DNA of 64,000 nucleotides from Flavobacterium plurextorum. GTDB taxonomy: Bacteria > Bacteroidota > Bacteroidia > Flavobacteriales > Flavobacteriaceae. The position numbers and the translations under genes are program-made. Within the stretch, counting starts at the first letter, position 1. Every line of letters begins with the position of its first letter. The stretch spans positions 29,855-93,854 of the forward strand of contig NZ_MUHD01000028.1 of the NCBI RefSeq assembly GCF_002217395.1. The letters run 5' to 3'. Below are positions 48,077 through 57,798 of the stretch, one piece after another. Below the pieces are notes generated by a model. The model saw nothing but the letters and a program-made list of their open reading frames with translations, was not told the origin of the DNA and searched no databases.

Positions 48077-48482
48077 GAATAGTGTGTTTGATTGCAGTCT
48101 TTTGCATTTAAAACAATTAGGTGATCGCAATGGTCATATTACTCCCATTAATAATAATGTTGAAATTCCTTTTGCTATTAAAAGAATTTTTTATTTATAT
48201 GATATTCCTGGAGGAGAATCGAGAGGGGCACATGCCCATAAAGAATGTCATCAATTTTTGGTAGCAGTTAGTGGTAGTTTTGAAGTTTTATTGGATGATG
48301 GACAAACAAAAAGGCAAGTTATGCTAAACAGACCAGATTTGGGTCTGCATATAGCACCAGGTATATGGGCTTCGGAAATTAACTTTTCGAGTGGTTCTAT
48401 TTGCTTAGTACTTGCGTCACACGAGTATGATGAGGCAGATTATATTAGGGATTATGGAGGATATTTAAGGTATGTATTATGA
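48066..48482 (+). CDS. fdtA: FdtA/QdtA-like dTDP-4-keto-6-deoxyglucose 3,4-ketoisomerase
   Basis: A 138-residue cupin (HLKQLGDRNGHITPINNNVEIPFAIKRIFYLYDIPGGESRGAHAHKECHQFLVAVSGSFEVLLDDG) with the intact HAH pair. It would form the 3-keto-6-deoxyhexose that a DegT aminotransferase (53737) converts to a 3-amino sugar. Whether the product is galacto (Fuc3N) or gluco (Qui3N) cannot be read from sequence. It overlaps its divergent twin by 11 bp and the next gene by 4 bp. Confidence 0.88.
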   Translation: MRTRNSVFDCSLLHLKQLGDRNGHITPINNNVEIPFAIKRIFYLYDIPGGESRGAHAHKECHQFLVAVSGSFEVLLDDGQTKRQVMLNRPDLGLHIAPGIWASEINFSSGSICLVLASHEYDEADYIRDYGGYLRYVL

Positions 48483-49015
48483 TTGAAAAAGAGTTTATTT
48501 TAAAAAAATACGGTTTGACTACTAGATTAGTGACTGAAAAGGACGCTGAATTTATTATGAAATTACGGACTGATGAAAAATTAAGTCTTTTTTTAAATGA
48601 AACAAATTCTAATATAGATGACCAAGAAAAATGGATTACACAATATAAGATTCGTGAATCGAGAGGCGAAGAATACTATTTTGTGTTTTTAAATGAAGAT
48701 TTACCAATAGGGCTTTGTCGTTTATACAAATTTGAGGCGCTGTCGTTTACTATTGGGAGTTGGATATTTTCTAGTGATGCACCAAAAGGAACTGCACTTT
48801 TGGGTGATATTATCACGAGAGAAATTGGATTTGATTTATTTCCGCAAAAAAAGTTAAAATTTGATGTAAGAAAAGGAAATAGGAATGTTTTAAAGTATCA
48901 GCATATGTTTAAACCAGAGGTTGTTGATGAAGATGCTGAAAATTTTTATTTCGAATTACATAAAGCAGATTTTGAAAAATATAAAGTTAAATTTTTAAGA
49001 ATGTTAACGAATTAA
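48479..49015 (+). CDS. GNAT-family acyltransferase
   Basis: A 178-residue protein of the GNAT fold (LTTRLVTEKDAEFIMKLRTDEKLSLFLNETNSNIDDQEKWI; DLPIGLCRLYKF; FDVRKGNRNVLKYQHMF), close to the RimJ/RimL-like subgroup often found in sugar-modification clusters. Likely N- or O-acylates a sugar intermediate; the acyl donor could be acetyl-CoA or the product of the acyl module that follows. It overlaps fdtA by 4 bp and precedes the ACP gene by 4 bp. Confidence 0.8.
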   Translation: MIEKEFILKKYGLTTRLVTEKDAEFIMKLRTDEKLSLFLNETNSNIDDQEKWITQYKIRESRGEEYYFVFLNEDLPIGLCRLYKFEALSFTIGSWIFSSDAPKGTALLGDIITREIGFDLFPQKKLKFDVRKGNRNVLKYQHMFKPEVVDEDAENFYFELHKADFEKYKVKFLRMLTN

Positions 49016-49019
49016 AATT

Positions 49020-49259
49020 ATGAATAATATAGAAAAGTATAGTGCTATTTTTTGTAAAGCATTAGAAGTTGAAGATAAAGATCTTGAAGGGCTTAAATAT
49101 CAAGATGTAATGGGTTGGGATTCAATAGGTCATATGAATTTAATTTCAGAATTAGAAGAATGCTTTGATATTATGTTGGAAACAGATGATATTGTTGACT
49201 TTTCTTCATTCGAAAAAGGGATGGAAATATTAAAGAAAAAATATGGGATTCAGTTCTAG
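49020..49259 (+). CDS. Acyl carrier protein
   Basis: A 79-residue ACP with the phosphopantetheine site Ser35 in GWDSIGHMNLISELEE and acidic helices around it. It is distinct from a housekeeping fatty-acid ACP by context: it lies inside the polysaccharide operon and overlaps the following SDR gene by 17 bp, so the two are translationally coupled. It presumably carries the acyl group made by the following four enzymes. Confidence 0.93.
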   Translation: MNNIEKYSAIFCKALEVEDKDLEGLKYQDVMGWDSIGHMNLISELEECFDIMLETDDIVDFSSFEKGMEILKKKYGIQF

Positions 49260-49983
49260 ATTGCTTAGTGGAAAAGTAGCATTGGTTACTGGTGCTGGAA
49301 AAGGTATAGGTAAGGCAATTGTTGATAACTTCCTTAAAGAGGGTGCAAAAGTGTACGCTGTTACTAAAACAATAAATAGTCTGTCAGAATACTCTAGTAA
49401 TGAATTACTGATCCCATGTTATTTAGATGTGACTGATCAAGAGGCAGTCAAAGAATTATTTATAAAAATTAAGAAGGAAGAGAATAAGCTTGATATTCTT
49501 GTTAATAATGCTGGAATAATGCAGGATGCCTTACTAGGTATGATTACAGAAAAACAAATTCAACAAACTTTTTCAGTTAACGTTTTTGCTGTTATTAATT
49601 TTATGCAGTATGCTAGTAAATTAATGAAAAAATCACAAAGCGGTTCCATAATTAATATTTCTTCAGTTATGGGTATCCATGGTAATCGAGGACAGTCGGT
49701 TTATTCGGCTAGTAAAGGAGCTATAAATTCTTTAACAAAATCTGCTTCAAAAGAATTAAGTATATATTCCATTCGCGTTAACGCAGTAGCGCCTGGAGTA
49801 ATTGAAACAGAGTTGATAAAAAATATATCGGATGTTATAATGGAAAAAAAAATCTCTCAAATTGGTATGGGCAGAATGGGGAGTCCTTCAGAAGTGGCTG
49901 ATACTATTGTTTACCTTGCTTCCGATTTATCTAGATATGTAAGTGGACAAATTATTGGTATAGATGGTTCAATGTCTTTTTAA
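49243..49983 (+). CDS. Short-chain dehydrogenase, FabG-like
   Basis: A 246-residue SDR: TGAGKGIG cofactor motif (16-23), NNAG (88-91), Ser141 region in INISSVMGIHG, Tyr154-xxx-Lys158, and C-terminal VSGQIIGIDGSMSF. Close in pattern to 3-oxoacyl-ACP reductases. Next to a dedicated ACP it most likely reduces a beta-keto acyl-ACP to a 3-hydroxyacyl-ACP. Alternative: reduction of a keto sugar. All catalytic residues present. Confidence 0.88.
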   Translation: MGFSSRLLSGKVALVTGAGKGIGKAIVDNFLKEGAKVYAVTKTINSLSEYSSNELLIPCYLDVTDQEAVKELFIKIKKEENKLDILVNNAGIMQDALLGMITEKQIQQTFSVNVFAVINFMQYASKLMKKSQSGSIINISSVMGIHGNRGQSVYSASKGAINSLTKSASKELSIYSIRVNAVAPGVIETELIKNISDVIMEKKISQIGMGRMGSPSEVADTIVYLASDLSRYVSGQIIGIDGSMSF

Positions 49984-49993
49984 AATTTAATTA

Positions 49994-51385
49994 ATGACTT
50001 CAATTTTTTTTGATAAAAGTATTGCAATTGATGATTCGGGTAATCATTTAATTAATTCTGATTTGGATTGCCTTAATGAGAAATTCAAAGTTATAATTGG
50101 AGAAAGGAAATTATTATTTTCGTTATCCAACAACACTATAGGATCTTTGTGTGGTTATCTTTCTTTTTATCATACTAAAAATGTTCCATTATTATTAGAT
50201 GCGGCAATTGATTTTCAATTGTTTAAAGAATTGATGGGAAAATATAAACCTAATTTTTTATGGGTTCCTGCTAATAGAGATGATATAATTTCTCAATATG
50301 ATGTTGTCTTTGAAAAATATGGTTTTGTTTTATTGCGCGCTTTTTTTGACATAAAACATAAATTATTTCCTGAATTGGCATTACTACTTACAACTTCAGG
50401 TTCAACAGGAAGTCCTAAATTAGTTAGGGTTACATATAAAAATATTATATCTAATGCTAGTTCAATTGGTGAATATTTAAGAATAACGGAGGATGAAAAA
50501 CCAATAACTTCCCTTCCAATGTATTATTCATTCGGATTATCTGTTATTAATAGTCATATTTTAAAGGGAGCTACCATTTTACTTACTAATCGGAGTATTA
50601 TGGAAAAAGAATTTTGGCAATTTTTAAATGAACATAAAGCTACTTCTATAGCGGGAGTGCCTTTTACTTATAAAGTTTTGAAAAAATTGCGATTTTTCAA
50701 AATGGAATTGCCATCCCTTAAGACATTATTACAAGCTGGAGGTAAACTTTCAGAAGATTTAGTTTTTGAATTTGCGAATTATTGTAAAAGCAATAATAAA
50801 AATTTTTTTGTAATGTATGGCCAAACAGAGGCTACTGCAAGAATGAGTTATCTACCTAGTGAAAGTGTCTTGGATAATATTTCAAGTATCGGTATTCCAA
50901 TACCTAATGGAGAATTTCATATTGTCGATGAAAACGGAAAGGATGTTGACCAAGCAGACGTTTTAGGAGAGTTGGTTTATAAAGGAGATAATGTTACTCT
51001 TGGTTATGCTGAATCTTACGATGATTTATCAAAAGGAGATGAAAATAAGGGTGTACTTTTTACAGGTGATTTGGCTAAACGGGATGAGCATGGTTTTTAT
51101 CATATAGTAGGAAGAAAAAAGCGATTTATCAAAATTTTTGGTAATAGAATTAATCTTGATGAAGTCGAGCAATTAATTAAAACTATTGTTGATGATGTGG
51201 CTTGTGTAGGAGAAGATGATAGTATGATTATATATACAACGCATAAAAACTATGCTCAGGAGATAAGAAGCTTTATATCTTTAAAAACAGGATTAAATCA
51301 TAGTGCTTTTTTAGTCAAAGAAATTGACGAAATACCGTTAAATTCTTCAGGAAAAATTCTTTATTCAGCTCTAACATTAAATTAA
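49994..51385 (+). CDS. AMP-dependent acyl ligase (acyl-ACP/CoA synthetase type)
   Basis: A 463-residue ANL-superfamily adenylating enzyme. Motifs: P-loop TTSGSTGSPK (133-142), YGQTEATARM (275-284), TGDL (357-360), and hinge GRKKRFIKIFGNRINLDEVE (373-392); the C-terminal Lys lies in NSSGKILYS. Somewhat short (family ~500-550) because of a compact N-terminal part. It would activate a carboxylic acid with ATP and load it on CoA or the ACP encoded two genes upstream. Confidence 0.9.
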   Translation: MTSIFFDKSIAIDDSGNHLINSDLDCLNEKFKVIIGERKLLFSLSNNTIGSLCGYLSFYHTKNVPLLLDAAIDFQLFKELMGKYKPNFLWVPANRDDIISQYDVVFEKYGFVLLRAFFDIKHKLFPELALLLTTSGSTGSPKLVRVTYKNIISNASSIGEYLRITEDEKPITSLPMYYSFGLSVINSHILKGATILLTNRSIMEKEFWQFLNEHKATSIAGVPFTYKVLKKLRFFKMELPSLKTLLQAGGKLSEDLVFEFANYCKSNNKNFFVMYGQTEATARMSYLPSESVLDNISSIGIPIPNGEFHIVDENGKDVDQADVLGELVYKGDNVTLGYAESYDDLSKGDENKGVLFTGDLAKRDEHGFYHIVGRKKRFIKIFGNRINLDEVEQLIKTIVDDVACVGEDDSMIIYTTHKNYAQEIRSFISLKTGLNHSAFLVKEIDEIPLNSSGKILYSALTLN

Positions 51386-51423
51386 AGAGATGAATGTTAT
51401 TTCAATTTTAAGCTAGATTCATT

Positions 51424-52506
51424 ATGAATGGAATTGCAAAAATGGAGGGACTTGATCCATATTCTCTTTCAAACGAAAATAAAAAAGAAATATTAAATTC
51501 TATTTTAAAAGAATTAACGATAAATCATTACAATTCGTGTTTGGAATATAAAAAAATGTTAGATGCTTCTAATGTTAACATTGAAGAACTGCCTAGCTAT
51601 GAATATTTACCTTATTTACCAGTTAGATTGTTTAAAGAATTAGATTTATTAAGCATAGAGTCTGATGATATTATAAAGACAATGACTTCATCTGGTACTT
51701 CAGGGCAAAAAGTTTCTAAAATTTTTTTAAATAAGGAGACCGCATCTAATCAGACCAAAGTATTAACAAAGATAATCTCTTCTTTTATTGGTAAGAAGAG
51801 AATACCAATGCTAATATTAGACAGTTCAGAGGTTGTTAGGAATAGAACCATGTTTTCAGCCAGAGGTGCTGGCGTTTTAGGTTTTTCAATGTTTGGATCT
51901 AAAAGACTCTATGCTTTAGATGATAAAATGAATCTGAACATAGATCAAATTGATGTTTTCTTGAATGAGTTTAAAGGAGAGCCTATTTTCGTTTTTGGTT
52001 TTACATTTATGATTTGGCAACATTTTTACAAGGAATTGGTTAAAACAGGCTACAAACCTGATTTATCCAAGGCTATTTTAATTCATGGCGGTGGTTGGAA
52101 AAAATTAATTAGTGAATCTGTTTCAACAGAGTCATTTAAAAAAGCTTTGTATGATGTATGTGGCATAAATAAAGTTTATGACTACTATGGTATGGTTGAG
52201 CAGACAGGCTCTATCTATATGGAATGTGAACATGGGCATTTGCACGCATCCATTTTTTCGGATATTATCATTAGGAGACCAACAGACTTTTCTATTGCAG
52301 AAATAGGAGAAGTGGGTATAATTCAAGTAATTTCAATATTGCCTGAAAGTTATCCGGGACATCTTCTTTTAACAGAAGATGAAGGTATTTTATTAGGGGA
52401 AGATAATTGCCCTTGCGGGCGTTTGGGTAAATATTTTAAAATTTTAGGAAGAATAAAGGATGCAGAAATACGAGGATGCAGTGATACTTATGCAGAACAA
52501 TTTTAA
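51424..52506 (+). CDS. LuxE-like acyl-protein synthetase
   Basis: A 360-residue protein of the LuxE/PaaK-like adenylating family: TMTSSGTSGQKVSKIF (87-102), RGAGVLGFSMFG, HGGGWKKL and VYDYYGMVEQTGSIYMECEHG (251-271). In lux operons LuxE activates a fatty acid and hands the acyl group to LuxC. Here the next gene is a LuxC homologue and overlaps by up to 47 bp, so the pair very probably forms the same complex. No luciferase genes are present. Confidence 0.9.
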   Translation: MNGIAKMEGLDPYSLSNENKKEILNSILKELTINHYNSCLEYKKMLDASNVNIEELPSYEYLPYLPVRLFKELDLLSIESDDIIKTMTSSGTSGQKVSKIFLNKETASNQTKVLTKIISSFIGKKRIPMLILDSSEVVRNRTMFSARGAGVLGFSMFGSKRLYALDDKMNLNIDQIDVFLNEFKGEPIFVFGFTFMIWQHFYKELVKTGYKPDLSKAILIHGGGWKKLISESVSTESFKKALYDVCGINKVYDYYGMVEQTGSIYMECEHGHLHASIFSDIIIRRPTDFSIAEIGEVGIIQVISILPESYPGHLLLTEDEGILLGEDNCPCGRLGKYFKILGRIKDAEIRGCSDTYAEQF

Positions 52507-53716
52507 AAATCTAGATATATTATTTCCAGATTTTTTGGATATTAAAGCTTTAACAAATGGAGATAAAAATGTTCCATATTCAGATGAAGTTGTTGATTTT
52601 TTAAATCAACTTTCTTCTATTTTGATGAAAGATTCTGAATCAAGAGCGTATCCTGATGTAATTACTTTTGCTTTTTTTTGCAGAAAAGCGAACATTCTTA
52701 ATTTGAAAAAAAAATATCACTCAGATAATATTCGATTTGGTAGAGGTTTATTATTTCATATTGCGCCTTCCAATGTGCCAGTGAATTTTGCGTATTCACT
52801 TGTATGCGGCTTATTATCAGGTAATTCGAATATAGTCCGTCTGCCATCTAAAGATTTTAAGCAAGTTGATATTATCTTAAAAGCTTTAAAAAAAGTGACG
52901 AAAGATATATCTTTTCAGCTTTTTGAAAAGAAAATTTTGTTAATTAAGTATAATAGAGATAGTGATGTTACTAAATATTTGTCAGCTATTTGTGATGTGA
53001 GAATAATATGGGGAGGTGATGAGACTATTAATTTGATAAGAAATAATAATCCTTTAGCACCTAGAGCTTTTGATATAACATTTGCGGATCGATATTCAAT
53101 TTGTGCAATTAATGCAGCCAGTTATCTAAACGATGTGAATATCAATGGGAAAGAATTTGCCAATAAAATAGCTGAGCTTTTTTATAACGATACTTATCTA
53201 TTTGATCAAAATGCATGTACTGCCCCTCATTTAATTGTTTGGGTAGGAAATATAGAAAGGGTTGAAGAGGCAAAAAAAACGTTTTGGTCAGCAATGAACA
53301 ACCTTCTTAAAATTAAGTATAGTTTGTCAGCAGTTTTAGCAATTGATAAATTAACTAATTTTTATAAGCAAGCTGTTTTTATGGATGTTAGTAAAGAAGT
53401 AGGCTCTGATAATCTGTTATGGAGAGTTAATATAAATGCTTTGACAGAGGATATTGAAAATTTTAGGTGTCCTGCGGGTTATTTTTCAGAATTTTATGCA
53501 GATAACTTAAATTTTATATCTAAAGTAGTTAACAAAAAATATCAAACAATGGGATACTATGGTTTTGATAAGGAGGAATTATTATTATTTATTAATGATA
53601 AATCACTTTCAGGAATAGATAGAGTTGTTCCTATAGGCAAAACTACCGATTTTTCTTTAATTTGGGATGGTTATGATTTGGTTAATATGTTAACAAGGCA
53701 GGTTTCGGTTCTATAA
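52460..53716 (+). CDS. LuxC-like acyl reductase
   Basis: A 418-residue acyl-protein/acyl-CoA reductase of the aldehyde-dehydrogenase superfamily: GRGLLFHIAPSNVPVNFAYSLVCGLLSGNSNIVRLPSKD (94-132) and candidate catalytic Cys253 in QNACTAPHLIVWVG. It reduces an activated acyl group to an aldehyde with NADPH. I list the ATG at 52460; an in-frame ATG at 52490 would shorten the overlap with luxE-like gene to 17 bp. Function in a polysaccharide locus is inferred. Confidence 0.88.
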   Translation: MQKYEDAVILMQNNFKNLDILFPDFLDIKALTNGDKNVPYSDEVVDFLNQLSSILMKDSESRAYPDVITFAFFCRKANILNLKKKYHSDNIRFGRGLLFHIAPSNVPVNFAYSLVCGLLSGNSNIVRLPSKDFKQVDIILKALKKVTKDISFQLFEKKILLIKYNRDSDVTKYLSAICDVRIIWGGDETINLIRNNNPLAPRAFDITFADRYSICAINAASYLNDVNINGKEFANKIAELFYNDTYLFDQNACTAPHLIVWVGNIERVEEAKKTFWSAMNNLLKIKYSLSAVLAIDKLTNFYKQAVFMDVSKEVGSDNLLWRVNINALTEDIENFRCPAGYFSEFYADNLNFISKVVNKKYQTMGYYGFDKEELLLFINDKSLSGIDRVVPIGKTTDFSLIWDGYDLVNMLTRQVSVL

Positions 53717-53736
53717 TTAATTTATATATATAAATA

Positions 53737-54840
53737 ATGATTAAATTTTTAGATTTACAAAAAATAAATAAGCAGTATTTAGAAGAACTTAAGAATGCTG
53801 CGGCTGAAGTAATAGAGAGTGGATGGTACTTATTAGGTAATCAAGTAAAAGATTTTGAAAAAAATTTAGAAGTTTTTCAAGAAGGAGGAGAGGCGATTGC
53901 AGTTGCTAACGGTCTCGATGCTCTAAGACTTATATTTAAGGGTTATATAGAATTAGGATTAATGCAAGAGGGAGATGAAGTTATAGCACCTGCAAACACT
54001 TATATAGCTTCAATTTTAGCCATTACGGATAACAAATTATCTCCTGTTTTAGTTGAGCCTGATGCAAATACTTTTAATTTAAATCTTGAAATAATTGAAA
54101 AAAGTATTACACCAAAGACAAAAGCTATAATGGTTGTACATTTGTATGGCAGAGTTTGTTGGAGTGAAAAGTTAGAATTTTTGGCAAAAAAGTATAGTTT
54201 AAAATTGATTGAAGATAATGCACAAGCCATTGGAGCATATTGGAAAAATAAAAAAACTGGAAATCTTGGTGATGCTGCAGGTTTCAGCTTTTATCCTGGG
54301 AAAAATTTGGGAGCCTTAGGTGATTCAGGTGCAGTGACTACAAAAGATAGTGAATTAGCGACTACAATTAGAGCTTTAGCTAATTATGGATCAGCAAAGA
54401 AATATGTAAATCAATATCAAGGATTAAATAGCCGTATGGATGAAATTCAAGCGGCCTTTTTAAATGTAAAATTAAAATATGTTGATTCAGAAACTAAGAT
54501 ACGTCGAGAGATAGCATCTTATTATATTGAAAACATTAAAAATTCTAAAATTCTATTACCAAGTAAAGGTGAAATCAACGAACATGTCTGGCATGTTTTT
54601 GTGATTCGTACAAACAATAGAAATAAATTACAAGATTATCTAACTGAAAATGGAATTCAGACTTTGGTTCATTATCCTATACCACCTCATAAGCAAGAAT
54701 GTTATCGTGAAATGAATTCGCTTTCTTTACCAGTAACAGAACAAATCCATGATGAAGTGCTAAGTTTGCCAATTAGTCCTGTGATAAGTAGTGACGAGAT
54801 AGAGAAAATTGTTATGGTTTTAAACAATTATAATGATTAA
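53737..54840 (+). CDS. DegT/DnrJ/EryC1-family sugar aminotransferase (FdtB/QdtB-like)
   Basis: A 367-residue PLP enzyme: [38 protein letters not shown] at the start, [10 protein letters not shown] (158-167), and PLP-binding Lys189 in [18 protein letters not shown]. The N-terminal sequence pattern fits aminotransferases that act on 3-keto sugars with FdtA/QdtA. It would make dTDP-3-amino-3,6-dideoxyhexose. Overlaps the following acyltransferase gene by 8 bp, which suggests sequential action. Confidence 0.9.
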   Translation: MIKFLDLQKINKQYLEELKNAAAEVIESGWYLLGNQVKDFEKNLEVFQEGGEAIAVANGLDALRLIFKGYIELGLMQEGDEVIAPANTYIASILAITDNKLSPVLVEPDANTFNLNLEIIEKSITPKTKAIMVVHLYGRVCWSEKLEFLAKKYSLKLIEDNAQAIGAYWKNKKTGNLGDAAGFSFYPGKNLGALGDSGAVTTKDSELATTIRALANYGSAKKYVNQYQGLNSRMDEIQAAFLNVKLKYVDSETKIRREIASYYIENIKNSKILLPSKGEINEHVWHVFVIRTNNRNKLQDYLTENGIQTLVHYPIPPHKQECYREMNSLSLPVTEQIHDEVLSLPISPVISSDEIEKIVMVLNNYND

Positions 54841-55435
54841 ATTGATATTTAGGGTTTTGAAAACCATTAATGCTGTTTTCTTTCATTACTATGGACAAAT
54901 ATTTTGTTTTTTTTTACCCAATCTAATATCAATTTTATGCAAAAGAGTAGTTTTTAAATCAAAAATTTCAGTGCAACAAATTATCGTTTGTAGAGGAGTA
55001 GGCAGGGTTGAAATTGGAGAAAATTGTTCTTTTGGGTATATTTTAGGAGGATTTCACAAAGGAGGAAGTATAGAACTGCAAGCAAGATATCAAGATTCAA
55101 TAATCAAAATAGGAAATAATGTTTCAACAAACAATAATATAATGATGTGTTCTGCTAATTATATTGAAATTGGTGAAAAAACGTTAATTGGTCAGTATGT
55201 AACAATTATGGATCATGAAGCTCATAATACTGATCCGGCTAGAAGGCAAGAGATTGGAGAAATAGGTAAAATAATTATTGGTAAGAATGCCTGGTTAGGA
55301 AATAATGTCACAATTCTAAAAAACTCTGAAATAGGGGATAATACGATTGTTGCAAACGGAGCAGTTGTATCAGGGAAATTTCCTGCAAATGTTATTATCG
55401 GAGGTATACCTGCGAGAATAATAAAATCACTTTAA
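54833..55435 (+). CDS. Left-handed beta-helix (hexapeptide) acyltransferase
   Basis: A 200-residue protein with a hydrophobic N-terminus (~1-40) and hexapeptide repeats from ~50 on ([89 protein letters not shown]). His137 in MDHEAHN is in the usual active-site place. Overlap with the aminotransferase gene makes it the best candidate for N-acylation of the new amino sugar (FdtC/QdtC role), perhaps with the group from the acyl module. Confidence 0.85.
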   Translation: MIKLIFRVLKTINAVFFHYYGQIFCFFLPNLISILCKRVVFKSKISVQQIIVCRGVGRVEIGENCSFGYILGGFHKGGSIELQARYQDSIIKIGNNVSTNNNIMMCSANYIEIGEKTLIGQYVTIMDHEAHNTDPARRQEIGEIGKIIIGKNAWLGNNVTILKNSEIGDNTIVANGAVVSGKFPANVIIGGIPARIIKSL

Positions 55436-56931
55436 TGAGTAATCAGCAATCTTCTTATCGTAATATTATGAAAGCCACCTCAATATTTGGAGGTGTGCAA
55501 ATTTTTACAATTTTAATCTCAATCATAAGATCTAAATTTATTGCTTTATTTATTGGTTCAGCCGGTATTGGAATTGTTGGTTTGCTTACATCGACAATTG
55601 GGGTAGTGGCCAGTATAACTAATTTCGGTTTGGGAACAAGTGCTGTGAGAGATGTTTCAGCAGCTAATGCCGAAGAAGATAAAACACGGATTTCTATAAT
55701 TACAACTGTTTTAAAGTACTGGGTTTGGGTAACAGGAATTTTGGGAATGATAGTGGTTATACTGTTATCTCCTATATTGAGTCAAGTTACTTTTGGCAAC
55801 AGTAGTTATATTTATCCCTTTATCCTAATTTCAGTTACTCTTTTGTTTAATCAATTGAATACTGGTCAATTAGCTATTCTTCAAGGAATGCAAAAATTAC
55901 AATACTTAGCTAAAGCGAGTTTAAGTGGTAATTTTTTAGGATTAATTACAACTTTACCATTATATTATTTTTTTGGAGTTAAGGGCATTGTGCCAGCAAT
56001 GATTATTGCATCAATAATATCATTTTGTATTTCATGGCATTTTTCAAATAAAAATACAATTAAATCAGTCACTTTACCAAGAAATCAAATTTATTCAGAA
56101 GGGAAGCACATGCTTAAAATGGGCTTTATGATTAGCTTAAATGGTTTATTAGTAAGCGCAACTGCATATTTGATTCAGATTTTTATTAATAGTCGAGGTG
56201 GTGTTGAGCAGGTTGGATTATTTACCGCAGGATTTTCAATTATTAATGTTTATGTTGGGTTAATTTTTACGGCAATGGCAACGGATTATTTCCCAAGGCT
56301 TTCGAGTGTCTCTCATTCAAACGAATTATGTAAAAAAGTTATTAATCAACAAGCAGAAATTTCTATTTTAATTCTTGGCCCAATTATAATGGTTTTTTTG
56401 GTTTTTATTAAATTAGTTATTCTTCTTCTTTACTCTCATAAATTTTTTCCTATAGAAGAAATGGTTTTATGGCTGGCTCTTGCCGTTTTTTTTAAAGCAG
56501 CTGCTTGGTCAATAGGATTTATTTTGTTAGCAAAAGGAGCTTCAAAGGTCTTTTTTTGGAATGATTTGGCAGGAAATCTGTATATGCTTTTTTTGGATAT
56601 TTTAGGATATTATTTATGGGGATTAACAGGACTTGGAATATCTTTTTTTGTGGGATATACTTTGTATTTTATCCAAATATTAATGTTAAGCAAGATAAAA
56701 TATTCGTTTTCTTTTGATTACTCCTTTATTAAAATTTTCACAGTACAATTTTTATTAGCGATAGGTTGCTTTATTGAAGTGAAATTAATTGAAAAACCGT
56801 ACTCGTATGGTGTTGGAATAATATTTATAATTATTTCGTTTTACTATTCCTATGTAGAATTAGATAGACGTATAGGAATAAAGAATACTATATATAATTT
56901 TTTTCAAAATAGATTAAAAAAAAAAGCATGA
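55435..56931 (+). CDS. Wzx-type O-antigen/polysaccharide flippase
   Basis: A 498-residue integral membrane protein with 12-14 hydrophobic segments (ATSIFGGVQIFTILISIIRSKFIALFIGSAGIGIVGLL near the N-terminus). It belongs to the MOP/PST superfamily and would flip the undecaprenyl-linked repeat unit across the inner membrane. Its ATG overlaps the previous stop (TAATG) and its end overlaps the next gene by 4 bp. With the EpsG-type polymerase at 61451 it defines a Wzx/Wzy pathway. Confidence 0.92.
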   Translation: MSNQQSSYRNIMKATSIFGGVQIFTILISIIRSKFIALFIGSAGIGIVGLLTSTIGVVASITNFGLGTSAVRDVSAANAEEDKTRISIITTVLKYWVWVTGILGMIVVILLSPILSQVTFGNSSYIYPFILISVTLLFNQLNTGQLAILQGMQKLQYLAKASLSGNFLGLITTLPLYYFFGVKGIVPAMIIASIISFCISWHFSNKNTIKSVTLPRNQIYSEGKHMLKMGFMISLNGLLVSATAYLIQIFINSRGGVEQVGLFTAGFSIINVYVGLIFTAMATDYFPRLSSVSHSNELCKKVINQQAEISILILGPIIMVFLVFIKLVILLLYSHKFFPIEEMVLWLALAVFFKAAAWSIGFILLAKGASKVFFWNDLAGNLYMLFLDILGYYLWGLTGLGISFFVGYTLYFIQILMLSKIKYSFSFDYSFIKIFTVQFLLAIGCFIEVKLIEKPYSYGVGIIFIIISFYYSYVELDRRIGIKNTIYNFFQNRLKKKA

Positions 56932-57764
56932 AAATTGAAAATTATAAAGATAATCCACTCGTTTCGATTATAGTGCCATGTTATAACCATGAAAAATATG
57001 TTACGACTGCATTATCAAGTATTTTAGAGGATACTTATCCATTCAAAGAAATCGTTATAATAGATGATGGTTCCCTGGACGAAAGTGTTAAATGTATAGA
57101 GAAATGGGTAGAAGAAAATAATTCAACAATTCCTATAATTTTCAAACATAGAAAAAATAAAGGTTTTACAGCAACGCTTAATGAGTTAATAAGTTTAACT
57201 AATGGAAAATATATAATCCCTTTAGCAAGTGATGATTTATTAATTAATAACACTATTTCAGAAAGAGTAAATATTTTAGAAAATGATAATTCTAAAATGG
57301 TTATTATTAGCGATGCGAGAGTGATAGATAATAATGGTGACTTGATTTATGAAAGTATGATAGAAGACTTTCATAAATCAAAAAAAGAGAAATATCAGTC
57401 TGATAAAGATATTCTAAACGAAATAATTTTCAACTTTGCCATCTCTGGTCCCGTAGTTTTTATTGATAAAAATATTTATAAATTAATTGGAAAATATCCT
57501 GAAGATCTTAAGGCAGAGGACCTTTATTTTTATATCAAATCTGCCTGCTTAAATAAAGTAATATTTTTTGATAAAAAAGTTTGTAATTACCGAATTCATT
57601 CAAGTAACACTTCTGGAGTTAATCCAGAATTATCTAAAACAGTAATTCGTACATATTTAAGGACATTAAAAAATATTCCTGGTGCCTACATAAAAATTAA
57701 AGTTCTAAAGAGAATTGCAGGAATATATTATAATATATTTTTTATTAAAAGAAAGCAAAGTTAG
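56928..57764 (+). CDS. Family 2 glycosyltransferase
   Basis: A 278-residue GT-A enzyme: NPLVSIIVPCYNHEKYVTTALSSILEDTYPFKEIVIIDDGSLDES (8-52), LASDDLLI with the metal-binding acidic pair (~100-103), and EDLYFYIKSACL further on. Donor and acceptor unknown. Overlaps wzx by 4 bp. Confidence 0.9.
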   Translation: MKIENYKDNPLVSIIVPCYNHEKYVTTALSSILEDTYPFKEIVIIDDGSLDESVKCIEKWVEENNSTIPIIFKHRKNKGFTATLNELISLTNGKYIIPLASDDLLINNTISERVNILENDNSKMVIISDARVIDNNGDLIYESMIEDFHKSKKEKYQSDKDILNEIIFNFAISGPVVFIDKNIYKLIGKYPEDLKAEDLYFYIKSACLNKVIFFDKKVCNYRIHSSNTSGVNPELSKTVIRTYLRTLKNIPGAYIKIKVLKRIAGIYYNIFFIKRKQS

Positions 57765-57798
57765 TTTGCAGACTCTTTAGGACTATATCTAGAAAAAC

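Noticed and set aside
51424..53716. Bioluminescence (lux) operon
   Set aside because: LuxE- and LuxC-like genes are present but LuxA, LuxB and LuxD are not, and the surroundings are sugar-modification genes.
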